DNA from: Clostridium sp. C105KSO13
Lineage (GTDB): Bacteria > Bacillota > Clostridia > Lachnospirales > Lachnospiraceae
Assembly (NCBI RefSeq): GCF_001517425.1
Contig: NZ_FBWL01000166.1
Span: forward strand, 57,862 to 121,861
Length of the DNA stretch: 64,000 nucleotides
Direction: 5' to 3'
Numbering within the stretch: position 1 is the first letter of the stretch; the number at the start of each line of letters is the position of its first letter. The notes beneath the pieces were generated by a model. The model saw only the letters and a list, made by a program, of their open reading frames with translations. It ran no database searches and was not told the DNA's origin. Positions 51,767 to 59,748 of this stretch are shown here, one piece after another. Both the position numbers and the translations under genes were made by a program.

Positions 51767-52873
51767 ATGAAAAAGAAAGTTTTAACAATGTTATTAGCCA
51801 TATCCATGACTCTTGGTATGGTGGGCTGTGGTGGAGGAAGCACCGATTCGGGCTCTGCTCAGGGAAAGGATTCTGTAACAAAGAAAAACGCAGGAGATAC
51901 CCTTGAAACAAATGTGATTAGGTGGAATTGTGGTACCAGTGGTAATGTTCTTCTTACCATTGCCGAGGAAAAGGGATATTTTAAAGATGAGGGTCTAACT
52001 ATCGAATATATTCAGTCAGACGCTAATGCTGATGCAATGACTATGTTATCTACAGGTAAGGTGGATGTTGTCTCCAATGCTGGGACAAGTAATCCTTTAC
52101 AGCAGATAGCTTCTGGAGTCGATTTAACTATTTTTGGCGGCCACATGGTAACCGGGTGTATGCCTGTTATTGCAAAAAAAGGTACTAAATGGAATGGACC
52201 TGAAGATTTGATTGGAAAGAAATTTGCCTGTAACCCCAGTTATTTTGCATTTACTGGAGCTATCATGGATTTAGGGTATGACAATCCTCTTGAGGCAGTA
52301 GACTGGGTAACATATACAGATTACAATGATGCTTTAGCAGCAGTGGTTCGAGGTGAAGTGGACTATGCCCTTATGGGTACCGGACAGACTTATACTGTGA
52401 AGAACATGGATGATGTTGATATCATGTGCTACCAAAGCGATGTGATGCCAAATTACTCTTGCTGCCGTATGGAATGTCCGACAGAATTTTTGGAGAAAAA
52501 TCCTATTACCATCAAGCATGCAATGATGGCATTGTTGAGGGCACAGGCTTACTACGAAGACAGTAAGGAGGAAGCTGTTAAACTGCATGCAAAAAAAATC
52601 AATGCTGATGAAGAATATGTGGCAGCTTATATGCTTGACAAACATTATAATGTTAGCGTAGATCCACTTAAGAACTCGGTTGTCCGGGCATGGGATGTTT
52701 TGGATAAAACAGGGTTTTTGGATGAAAAATCCAAAAAAATTAATATTTCAGATCACATTAATACTGTTTTATATGAGAAGGCTTTGGCAGAGGCTGCAGA
52801 AGAATATGGTAATGAAAACCCAGAATTTTATAATAAAATGCAGACATTCTTCGAGGAAAATGATAAAGCATAG
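51767..52873 (+). CDS. ABC transporter substrate-binding lipoprotein, NMT1/SsuA type
   Basis: 368 residues with lipobox GMVGCGGGS (Cys about 24). The fold is NMT1-like: IAEEKGYFKDEGLTIEYIQSDANADAMTMLSTGKVDVVSNAG, then FGGHMVTGCMPVIAKKG and YALMGTGQTY. Ligand could be a sulfonate, an aromatic or a vitamin precursor; several Cys and Met occur in the binding half (MECPTEF, SCCRM). Cannot be settled by reading. Confidence 0.9.
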   Translation: MKKKVLTMLLAISMTLGMVGCGGGSTDSGSAQGKDSVTKKNAGDTLETNVIRWNCGTSGNVLLTIAEEKGYFKDEGLTIEYIQSDANADAMTMLSTGKVDVVSNAGTSNPLQQIASGVDLTIFGGHMVTGCMPVIAKKGTKWNGPEDLIGKKFACNPSYFAFTGAIMDLGYDNPLEAVDWVTYTDYNDALAAVVRGEVDYALMGTGQTYTVKNMDDVDIMCYQSDVMPNYSCCRMECPTEFLEKNPITIKHAMMALLRAQAYYEDSKEEAVKLHAKKINADEEYVAAYMLDKHYNVSVDPLKNSVVRAWDVLDKTGFLDEKSKKINISDHINTVLYEKALAEAAEEYGNENPEFYNKMQTFFEENDKA

Positions 52874-52924
52874 GTAGGACAAGCTACGCATTAAATACAT
52901 ATAATAATTGGGGGATAGTTTTCT

Positions 52925-53686
52925 ATGAGTGCAGTAAAATCCTTTTTTAAAAAATACTGGCTTACGATAAGTATATATCTAGGGCTCGTTCTATTGTATA
53001 TTTATGTGACGGAAAGTGGCCTGGCTAATCCATATTTGTTTCCAAAAGTGAACGCTATCAAAAGGGCATTTTCTGAAAACGAAGGGCTCTTGTTGCTGAA
53101 TATGTTTTCTTCCTTTAAATTAATGATACCGTCTATCTTGATTTCAGTGCTTATAGCGTTAACATTCGGTACGATTTTGGGAATGAACAGTCGCTTAAGA
53201 GATGCTCTGCATCCTATTATATACACTTTTAGTGTGGTGCCTTCTATACTATTGTCTCCATTTGCGCTATTACTATCTCCCAATTTTTGGGTGGCATCAC
53301 TTTTCTTAATTGTTTATGGTACTGTGTGGGCAACTCTTTTTGCCACAATAACAGGCATCATGACCATTGATAAACACTATCTAGATAAGGCGGCCACTTT
53401 GGAGATTCATGGAATAAAAAAACTAACAAAAGTCATCCTGCCGGCAGCTAGTCCTTCAATATTAGCGGGCTTTGTTAATTCACTTCGCAGCACTTTTGTA
53501 ATGCTCGTGTATGCAGAGATGTATGGGGCACAGTACGGTATGGGGTTTTTTGTAAAAAAATATGCAGAATTTGGCTTATATGATAAAACATGGTGTGGCT
53601 TTTTATTTATGGTCTTTATACTGGTCGTTGTGATGCAGCTTTTTGAGATGTTAAAGAAGTATCTGTTGAAATGGACAACCAACTAA
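52925..53686 (+). CDS. ABC transporter permease, SsuC/TauC type
   Basis: 253 residues, six membrane segments. The EAA loop is YLDKAATLEIHGIKKLTKVILPAASPSILAGF (about residue 155-185). Completes the three-gene importer in the order ATPase, receptor, permease. Confidence 0.92.
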   Translation: MSAVKSFFKKYWLTISIYLGLVLLYIYVTESGLANPYLFPKVNAIKRAFSENEGLLLLNMFSSFKLMIPSILISVLIALTFGTILGMNSRLRDALHPIIYTFSVVPSILLSPFALLLSPNFWVASLFLIVYGTVWATLFATITGIMTIDKHYLDKAATLEIHGIKKLTKVILPAASPSILAGFVNSLRSTFVMLVYAEMYGAQYGMGFFVKKYAEFGLYDKTWCGFLFMVFILVVVMQLFEMLKKYLLKWTTN

Positions 53687-53871
53687 TGCGATTCAAAAAG
53701 CCATATGCATTTTTTGGTTATTTACCGGACATCTGTCTTTCCTGCTGTTCGATCATTTTATATAGGGAAGAACTCTTTCGGTGGGGAGGGGACAGTATAC
53801 ACGCTGTTTTTTCTGCACCTTTCTTAGACGAAAAATACTTGATATTTGCAGACGGAACAAAGTATGTGTAA

Positions 53872-53912
53872 ATCCGTAGGTTTCGGGATCAAAAGTCCTT
53901 GATTCCTGCAGC
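53872..53912 (+). repeat. Dispersed repeat, degraded copy D
   Basis: AATCCGTAGGTTTC and GGATCAAAAG line up with the middle of copy A (AATCCGTAGGTATC, GGGTCAAAAT). It lacks the GCACAAAGTGC core. Confidence 0.5.
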
Positions 53913-53947
53913 AAAATATATTAAAGAATAAGGAAGGACATAAGAAA

Positions 53948-55090
53948 ATGGAAGTAAAGAAGAATTTACCAGAAATATTTGAGGGTTTTGCCGAGGCACG
54001 GCAGACAGCATTTTTGAACGTTAAAAAGATAAAGGATCAGGACAAACCTGTAATCGGTGTTTTTTGTACCTTTTTCCCGCAGGAGCTTGCAGTAGCCATG
54101 AATGCGGCAGTGGTTTCTCTGTGTGCCACTTCAGATGAAACAATTGCAGCGGCAGAGCAGGATCTTCCTAAAAATCTTTGCCCCTTGATCAAATCAAGTT
54201 ATGGTTTTGGAAAAACAGACAAATGTCCGTTCTTCTATTTTTCCGACCTGGTAGTAGGTGAGACAACATGTGACGGTAAGAAAAAAATGTATGAATATCT
54301 GGGAGAGTTTAAGCCGGTATATGTAATGGAACTGCCTAACAGGGTCAGTGAAGCCGGCATTGAACTATTCAGAAAAGAAATTATTCGAATGAAAGAAAAG
54401 CTTGAAGAAGTATTTCATATCGATATCACGGAGGATGATATTCGAAGAGGAATTCGAATAAAAAATAAAGAGCGCACATCAATCAAAGAACTGTATTCAT
54501 TGATGAAGCAGGATCCGGTACCAATTTCTGGCTTAGATTTGCTGAATACATTAGTAGGCCTGACGTTTAATTTCGACCGGGAGAGCATTCCGGCACAGAT
54601 GGAAGAATTAATCAATAAAATCAAATCGGAAGGAAGCGTTCAGGAGAAGAGGCCTCGTATCCTGGTAACAGGATGTCCTATGGGCGGGGCGACGCTTAAG
54701 GTTGTTAAAGCCATAGAAGAAAACGGCGGTGTTGTTGTTGCGTATGAAAACTGTACCGGTGCCAAAGCAATTGAGGAGAATGTGGACGAGTCTATCGACG
54801 ATGTCTATGAGGCTTTATCCAGGAAATACATGAACATAGGCTGTGCGTGTATGAGTCCCAATGAAAATCGGATAAAGCTGCTGGATCAGATGATTGATGA
54901 ATATACGGTTGACGCAGTGGTAGATATGGAACTGCAGGCCTGTCAGCCATATGCAGTAGAGTCCATGAAGATTAAGAGATTTGTGAATAAAGAGAAGAAG
55001 AAACCTTATATCAGTGTTGAAACAGATTATTCCCAGGCAGATATTGCGCAGCTCACAACCAGAATAGCTGCATTTATAGAGATGCTTTAA
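53948..55090 (+). CDS. Double-cubane-cluster anaerobic reductase (DCCP/HgdB-like)
   Basis: 380 residues of the 2-hydroxyacyl-CoA dehydratase superfamily: VIGVFCTFFPQELAVAMNAAVVSLCATSDET, KSSYGFGKTDKCPFFYFSDLVVGETTCDGKKKMYEYL, RILVTGCPMGGATLKVV, NIGCACMSPNENR, VDAVVDMELQACQPYAVES. A single polypeptide of this size with this cysteine set matches the double-cubane protein type that binds an [8Fe-9S] cluster and reduces small molecules when driven by an ATP-dependent activator. No activator gene is adjacent. It follows an SsuABC-like importer after a 260-base gap, so a joint role is possible but unproven. Confidence 0.88.
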   Translation: MEVKKNLPEIFEGFAEARQTAFLNVKKIKDQDKPVIGVFCTFFPQELAVAMNAAVVSLCATSDETIAAAEQDLPKNLCPLIKSSYGFGKTDKCPFFYFSDLVVGETTCDGKKKMYEYLGEFKPVYVMELPNRVSEAGIELFRKEIIRMKEKLEEVFHIDITEDDIRRGIRIKNKERTSIKELYSLMKQDPVPISGLDLLNTLVGLTFNFDRESIPAQMEELINKIKSEGSVQEKRPRILVTGCPMGGATLKVVKAIEENGGVVVAYENCTGAKAIEENVDESIDDVYEALSRKYMNIGCACMSPNENRIKLLDQMIDEYTVDAVVDMELQACQPYAVESMKIKRFVNKEKKKPYISVETDYSQADIAQLTTRIAAFIEML

Positions 55091-55099
55091 ACAGAATAA

Positions 55100-55137
55100 A
55101 AGCCGGGAACCTTATAAATAGGGTCCTCGGCTTATTT
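55100..55137 (+). terminator. Terminator after the double-cubane reductase
   Basis: AAGCCGGGAACC pairs imperfectly with GGGTCCTCGGCTT, followed by ATTTTA. Confidence 0.75.
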
Positions 55138-55165
55138 TAAGAGTTGAGTTGATACTAAATTGATA

Positions 55166-55866
55166 CTATTCTTTTGCCTTCTCCTCAATCTTTCAGCAAG
55201 CAATACCGGGTTCGCCCCCCAGGTTGTTTAGCAGTGAAGCGTGAGAGTGGCGGAGGTCGTGCACACGAATCTGTTTTACCCCGGCTTGCTGTATTCTTCT
55301 CAACATAACCCTGCGGAGCTGGTCAGCAGTTATTTCAAAGAGCTGCTCCGGACCCGGTTTATAAAGGTGTGAAATGTACTCCTTTATTTCTTCTGTGAGA
55401 AATTCGGGTATATCAACAACTCTTTCGCCGCTGCCTGTCTTTGGCGGATTTGTCAAGTGCTTTCCCGCTACGCGATAACGCGTTTTAGTAATAGAGATTT
55501 TATTCTCTGTAAAGTCTGTATCTTTCAGTGTTAGGGCAAGCATTTTCCCTTTTCGCATTCCTGTATAGTACAAAATTTCAAAGGCCGTATAGAATTTAAT
55601 ATCATCTCGGCATTGGTCTATAAATAGGGCATATTCTTCCGGTGTCCAGAAGTTCACGCTTCCGGCCTTAGTGGAGCCTATGGGCTTCTTACAGGGGATT
55701 TTCGGCAAGCCAACGTATTCAACAGCATAATTGAAAATAGCAGTTAAATGATTGTTTACATCACGTATATAGGTGCTGCTTAACTTTTTGTGAGCATTTC
55801 ATTCTGCCAAGCCGCTATATCAGCCGGGCCTATATCGGATATGATACGGTCTTTGAAGAATGGCAT
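55166..55866 (-). pseudogene. Tyrosine recombinase (integrase), decayed
   Basis: Two frames must be joined. From 55866: MPFFKDRIISDIGPADIAAW then a stop after LTKS; then, shifted near 55781-55790, SSTYIRDVNNHLTAIFNYAVEYVGLPKIPC continues into the catalytic domain. The first catalytic Arg (TGMRKGKMLAL) and the H-x-x-R box (VHDLRHSHASLL) are present. After NNLGGEPGIAC the frame stops, and the in-frame tail KIEEKAKE (stop at 55166-55168) follows directly, so the part with the nucleophilic Tyr has been deleted. The N-terminal arm-binding part is also missing. Not functional. Confidence 0.88.
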
Positions 55867-55918
55867 ATTATTCTTCCTTTCATTCTTGCCGGGCGGGCGT
55901 GGGAACGATTGAAAGAGT

Positions 55919-55947
55919 TTGACAATTCCAACAGTATTGACTATAAT
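55919..55947 (+). promoter_or_regulatory. Consensus promoter driving the antisense RNA
   Basis: Exact TTGACA (55919-55924), 17-base spacer, exact TATAAT (55942-55947). It is the best sigma-A promoter in the window yet has no reading frame of note after it, only about 100 bases ending in a terminator. Confidence 0.85.
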
Positions 55948-55968
55948 ATACTTAACAAGAGAGCCGAT
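55939..55968 (+). repeat. Left arm of inverted repeat flanking the toxin module
   Basis: Matches the reverse complement of 56173-56202 at 27 of 30 positions by my alignment. It includes the -10 box of the antisense promoter and about 20 bases of its first transcribed part. Confidence 0.75.
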
Positions 55969-56050
55969 AGCTAGAATACACCCAGCCGCCGGTAAAATGA
56001 TTTGCTATAAGTAGCGCCTTATCTTACCGGGATGGGGGCGCTACTTTTTG
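55954..56050 (+). ncRNA. Putative type I antitoxin RNA (RatA-like)
   Basis: Predicted transcript of about 97 nucleotides from the consensus promoter to a Rho-independent terminator: AAGTAGCGCC (56009-56018) pairs with GGCGCTACTT (56037-56046), followed by TTTTT. It converges on the toxin gene of the opposite strand, entering its last three codons and covering its 3' untranslated region. A second inverted pair CCGGTAA/TTACCGG surrounds part of the hairpin. This is the arrangement of TxpA/RatA and BsrG/SR4 pairs. The transcript itself is predicted, not seen. Confidence 0.75.
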
Positions 56051-56127
56051 CGTTTGATATAAACAACAAGAGTTATCACAGCACAAAGCATCATTACAAA
56101 GGTGAATAAATCACTATATGTAACCAT
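56041..56127 (-). CDS. Holin-like type I toxin, 28 residues
   Basis: The frame reads MVTYSDLFTFVMMLC then AVITLVVYIKRKK. It begins with a short polar head, has one membrane helix of about 18 residues and ends in a basic tail, the pattern of putative holin-like toxins (Hol_Tox family, related to TxpA). AAGGGAG lies nine bases before the ATG. The gene is intact although both protein genes around it are broken. A convergent antisense RNA on the plus strand overlaps its 3' end. The alternative, a random small frame, is unlikely given SD, composition and partner RNA. Confidence 0.8.
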   Translation of the reverse strand: MVTYSDLFTFVMMLCAVITLVVYIKRKK

Positions 56128-56172
56128 AAGCACCAGCTCCCTTCTTAATATCCGGCAACTGGCAATCGCCCC

Positions 56173-56202
56173 ATCGGCTCTCTGGGTAAGTATATTATTG
56201 TC
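56173..56202 (-). repeat. Right arm of inverted repeat, probable toxin promoter region
   Basis: On the minus strand it reads like the left arm (27 of 30), with AATAAT where the left has TATAAT. It lies about 50-75 bases before the toxin start and could supply the toxin's -10 box; no good -35 is seen, so the toxin promoter would be weaker than that of the RNA. Confidence 0.65.
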
Positions 56203-56403
56203 CATGTACGTTTAACTGAGTGCAATTTTTGTGGTGAGGTCACCACTACCGACCCCATATCAGGCAGAAAGTAGAAACAAAAGAAGCAATGATTTTCTGA
56301 TTATGATATAGGGTTACGAAAGTGACAAAAGTGACAGAACGCCCCATTTATAATCTTTTTCTCAAAAATGGGATAAACGTTTCTTTTGTTCAAAAAAGCG
56401 AAA

Positions 56404-56935
56404 CTAACCTTTTTTATTCTTATTGTTCTTCTGATATTCGGGGATTCTGGATAGCAGTTCAATCTGCTCGATGGCTTTGAACTGCCCTTTTTCGTTGAGT
56501 ATGTCAACATATACTTTTACCATGTCAATGCCCATACCATTTTTTACACCAAACAATATAGCTACATCAACATTACTTTTATGAAAATCCTCCATGATTT
56601 TAAATTGAGTGAAAAGCTCTTCTGCTTTTGATTCCTTCTCTTCTTTGGTTAATTTTTCATCATTCAAGATTCCTTCAAGTTTTTTATCCATTAAGTTTAA
56701 TGCATCAGATTCGTCAGGAGAATCAGTAGCATCAAATAGTTCATCCTCTAAAAATTCAGTCGGTGTAACGTCTAAAGCATTAGCAATTTTTTTTAAAGTT
56801 TCGATTTTGGGGTTTCTGATTCCGTTTTCATATTGCGGCTATTTGCTGCTGCGATATACCGACACGCTTTCCAAGTTGTCCCTGTGATAAACTAGCTTGC
56901 TTTCGCGCCCGCCTTATTCTTTCCCCTGTACTCAC
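56404..56935 (-). pseudogene. XRE family repressor, frameshifted
   Basis: From the GTG at 56935 the frame gives VSTGERIRRARKQASLSQ, GQLGKRVGISQQQIAAI and then a TGA; resuming in another frame near 56830 it reads YENGIRNPKIETLKKIANAL and DVTPTEFLEDELFDA, continuing into an intact tail ending QKNNKNKKG. Together this is a normal Cro/CI-type helix-turn-helix protein with a C-terminal extension; one frameshift in the recognition region breaks it. It is the expected repressor of the element whose integrase remnant lies 0.5 kb away. Confidence 0.85.
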
Positions 56936-57060
56936 TTAATCACCCAAGCATAAGCATGTTATATCATACATTTAACAAGCAAATATTTTTAATTACATGA
57001 AAGGAGCAAGGACTGAGAATTCCGGATGTTTACATACAACGAAATATGATGACCAGCTTA

Positions 57061-58113
57061 TCAGTCCCCTTTAACAGCCCACCGTAACTTTGCACTTCTG
57101 GCACGGCTGTTGGAATTGCATTCTTCTGCCGATGGACGGATAGCTTTAGGTGCTATTTCTTTATAGACACCTTCGCGGCAGAAGTGTAGAAAAGATTTTT
57201 TGACAAGACGGTCTTCGCCGGAATGAAAGGTAAGAATGGCAACGCGCCCGCCTTTAGCTAGGGCGTCAGGGAGTTTTTCCAAAAATTCGTAAAGTGCTTC
57301 AAATTCACTATTGACATCAATCCGCAGTGCCTGGAAGCATCTCTGACAGGATTTTTTAATTTCATGGTCTCTATCTTTTTTCGGAATGAACTGCAGAGCA
57401 TCTTCGATCATTTTCCGGAGCTGGTTTGTCGTTGTAATGTCTGTTCCCTTTTTTATCGCGGAGACGATGGCGTGAGCGATTTCTGCACAATGGGGTTCAT
57501 CTGCGTTCTCCGAGAGCATACCTTGTAACTCATCTTCTGAAACCGTCTTAAGACGTTCTGCTGCAGAAATCCCCTTTGATGAATCGAGTCGTAAGTCTAA
57601 TGGCCCCTCTGTCTTAAAAGAAAAACCTCTTTCGGGATTATCTATTTGCATGGAAGAGACGCCCAAATCTGCCAATATAAAATCAAGAGGGCCCGATTCA
57701 GAGACAATCTGATCTATACTGGAAAAGTTAATTTGCCTGATTGTTAAAATCGCCGGGCCGTAACCCAGACGTTCTAACCGTTCTCTTGTACGCGGCAGTT
57801 CGATAGAATCTACATCAGTAGCATACAGGTGCCCTTTCGAATCTAAACATTTAAGCATCTCTAAAGTATGTCCCCCATAACCCAAGGTGGCATCTAATCC
57901 GACTTGGCCTGGAGTGATTTGCAAAAATTCTAATATCTCTTTCACACAGATAGAACGGTGCATGCCTGCGGGAGTATTCCCTTTATTGATTACCTTAGCC
58001 ACAGTATCGGCATATAACTCCGGGTGCAGTTCCTTATATTTATCTTTAAAAGCTTTTGGGTAAGTCCCCTTATATCTGGGACGGCGATGATGTTTTTTGT
58101 TTTGAGTATCCAT
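57061..58113 (-). CDS. RsmH-like 16S rRNA (C1402-N4) methyltransferase, paralogue
   Basis: 350 residues. Family motifs: HRSICVKEILEFL, GLDATLGYGGHTLEML, DFILADLGVSSMQIDNPERGFSFK, GPLDLRLDSSKG, ALRIDVNSEFEALYEFL and ILTFHSGEDRLVKKSF. Compared with canonical RsmH there is an extra basic N-terminal stretch of about 50 residues (MDTQNKKHHRRPRYKGTYPK). It lies outside a division/cell-wall cluster, where the main rsmH normally sits, so I expect another copy in the genome. Target is probably rRNA; specificity is open. Confidence 0.85.
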   Translation of the reverse strand: MDTQNKKHHRRPRYKGTYPKAFKDKYKELHPELYADTVAKVINKGNTPAGMHRSICVKEILEFLQITPGQVGLDATLGYGGHTLEMLKCLDSKGHLYATDVDSIELPRTRERLERLGYGPAILTIRQINFSSIDQIVSESGPLDFILADLGVSSMQIDNPERGFSFKTEGPLDLRLDSSKGISAAERLKTVSEDELQGMLSENADEPHCAEIAHAIVSAIKKGTDITTTNQLRKMIEDALQFIPKKDRDHEIKKSCQRCFQALRIDVNSEFEALYEFLEKLPDALAKGGRVAILTFHSGEDRLVKKSFLHFCREGVYKEIAPKAIRPSAEECNSNSRARSAKLRWAVKGD

Positions 58114-58205
58114 TTAGTTTCCACCTTTTCAAATATGATATTGCCCCTTTATATTTAACATCATGATATCAAATATACGATGCAATATCAAACATATAAT
58201 TATTG

Positions 58206-58224
58206 CAAGGGGACTGACCCTTTT
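58206..58224. repeat. Small GC hairpin
   Basis: AAGGGG-ACTGA-CCCTT fold, related to the hairpin at 8494-8512. Confidence 0.4.
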
Positions 58225-58231
58225 CAACTGG

Positions 58232-58287
58232 ACTGGTTAAAATATCAATAACTGGTCATTTAGAGTAAACCAGTATCGTGCTATGAT
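58232..58287 (+). promoter_or_regulatory. Possible MocR/PdxR operator and promoter
   Basis: ACTGGT occurs directly at 58232-58237 and 58251-58256, and inverted as ACCAGT at 58269-58274, just before TATGAT (58282-58287). Two direct and one inverted half-sites next to a promoter fit the way MocR-family vitamin B6 regulators bind. No PdxR gene is in the window. Confidence 0.45.
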
Positions 58288-58334
58288 AGCAGACAGTAAT
58301 AAAATAAAGTTTTTTATACTATGTGAGGTTGAAC

Positions 58335-59186
58335 ATGACAAAGAAGATTGCTGTCATCAATGATTTATCTGGTTTTGGGCGCTGCTCGCTGACAGCGGCT
58401 ATTTCCGTAATAGCTGCTATGGGCGTGCAGCCCTGTCCCCTGCCGACGGCAGTATTAAGTGCACAGACGGGATACCCCAGTTATTATTGTGATGACTATA
58501 CAGACAGAATGCACTATTTCCAACTTGAGTGGGAAAAAATGGGAGCAGAATTTGACGGTATTTATACCGGATTTGTGGCAAGTGAAGAACAGATTGAGAA
58601 CATCTTTAGCTTTCTTGATAAGTTCCATAAGAAAAAGAGTTTTCTCTTAGTGGATCCTGTGATGGGTGATGACGGAAAAGTATTTGATATGTTTTCCGAT
58701 AATATGTGTGGTTTAATGAAAGAGCTGGCGGTACGTGCAGATATTATAACACCTAATCTGACAGAGCTTTGCCTGCTGACAAATACAGATTACCGAATGA
58801 TTCAGGAGATGACAGATGAAAAGCATTTACTAAAGATTATTGGACAGCTGGCCCGAAATATGTTAAAGGGGGGATTAAAGACGGTTGTCGTGACAGGAGT
58901 TCATTTTCTGGATGGTGATGATGGTATTTTAAAAATGGGGAATCTAGCTGTTACAGAAACGCAGTCTTACATTTCGGCCTTTCCATATGTCGGAGGAAGT
59001 TACTCCGGTACCGGGGACTTGTTTGCATCCATCATAGCAGGAGGGATGGCAAGAGGTGATAAGATAAAGGATAGCATAGAACTGGCGGGCAAATTTATTG
59101 AAAAGTCCATTATAGATTCGGCCGAAGAGAATGTCCCACGAAATGATGGTGTAAATTATGAAAAATATCTTAGAATGCTCATATAA
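58335..59186 (+). CDS. Pyridoxamine/pyridoxal kinase
   Basis: 283 residues of the PdxK/PdxY ribokinase branch: IAVINDLSGFGRCSLTAAISVIAAMGVQ, LPTAVLSAQTGYPSY, LVDPVMGDDGKVF, DIITPNLTELCLLT and GGSYSGTGDLFASIIAGGM with the catalytic Asp. Phosphorylates B6 vitamers. The start 58335 is preferred over the GTG at 58323. Twelve bases before a membrane protein that could import the vitamer. Confidence 0.9.
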   Translation: MTKKIAVINDLSGFGRCSLTAAISVIAAMGVQPCPLPTAVLSAQTGYPSYYCDDYTDRMHYFQLEWEKMGAEFDGIYTGFVASEEQIENIFSFLDKFHKKKSFLLVDPVMGDDGKVFDMFSDNMCGLMKELAVRADIITPNLTELCLLTNTDYRMIQEMTDEKHLLKIIGQLARNMLKGGLKTVVVTGVHFLDGDDGILKMGNLAVTETQSYISAFPYVGGSYSGTGDLFASIIAGGMARGDKIKDSIELAGKFIEKSIIDSAEENVPRNDGVNYEKYLRMLI

Positions 59187-59198
59187 GGAGGGGGGAAA

Positions 59199-59720
59199 AT
59201 GATGAGGAACAGAACAACAAAAATTACGACAGCAGGGTTGTTTGCAGCTATGATTACGGTGATGACGGCCTACATCTGTCATATACCATATGGGGCAAAT
59301 GGAGGATATATCCATTTTGGAGATACTCTGATTTATATGGCGGCTGTTTTTTTGCCAAGACCCTATGCATTGGCGGCAGCAGCTATCGGAGGTGGTGTGG
59401 CAGACTTGCTGACGGCGCCAATGTGGGCACCGGCTACGATTATAATAAAGGCACTGATTACCCTGCCTTTTACAAGCAGGGGGGGAAGAATCCTGGCAAG
59501 AAGAAATATTGCAGCACCATTTATTGCTGCGGCAATTACAGCAGCAGGATATTACCTGACAGAAGGAATCTTATTCAGCTCCTTCAAGACGGCCTTGATA
59601 TCTTTGCCCGGGAGTATAATACAGTCCATGGGAAGTGCACTAATTTTTCTGATATTAGGAGCATCTATGGATAAGGCTCGGGTTAAAACCAAAACCCAGA
59701 AGATGTTAAACTTAAGATAA
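59199..59720 (+). CDS. ECF transporter substrate-binding (S) component, probable B6 type
   Basis: 173 residues with five or six membrane segments: ITTAGLFAAMITVMTAYICHIPYGANGGYIHFGDTLIYMAAVFLPRPYALAAAAIGGGVADLL. The phrase GGYIHFGDTLIY is typical of the ECF S-component/TIGR04002 group. Cotranscription with pyridoxamine kinase suggests vitamin B6 uptake; thiamine precursors are the alternative. Confidence 0.85.
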   Translation: MMRNRTTKITTAGLFAAMITVMTAYICHIPYGANGGYIHFGDTLIYMAAVFLPRPYALAAAAIGGGVADLLTAPMWAPATIIIKALITLPFTSRGGRILARRNIAAPFIAAAITAAGYYLTEGILFSSFKTALISLPGSIIQSMGSALIFLILGASMDKARVKTKTQKMLNLR

Positions 59721-59748
59721 CAGATCAAGAATAAAAATGGAGGAGAGA

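Noticed and set aside
53671..53871. 66-codon frame after the SsuC-like permease
   Set aside because: Overlaps the permease end, has no SD and resembles no family; it ends in degraded repeat D.
56228..56250. Palindrome GTGGTGA-GG-TCACCAC near the XRE remnant
   Set aside because: Could be an old operator or hairpin, but there is no transcript start or second copy to support it.
55090..57060. attL/attR direct repeats around the decayed element
   Set aside because: I compared the flanks by eye and found no convincing direct repeat; the termini may have been lost with the 3' integrase deletion.
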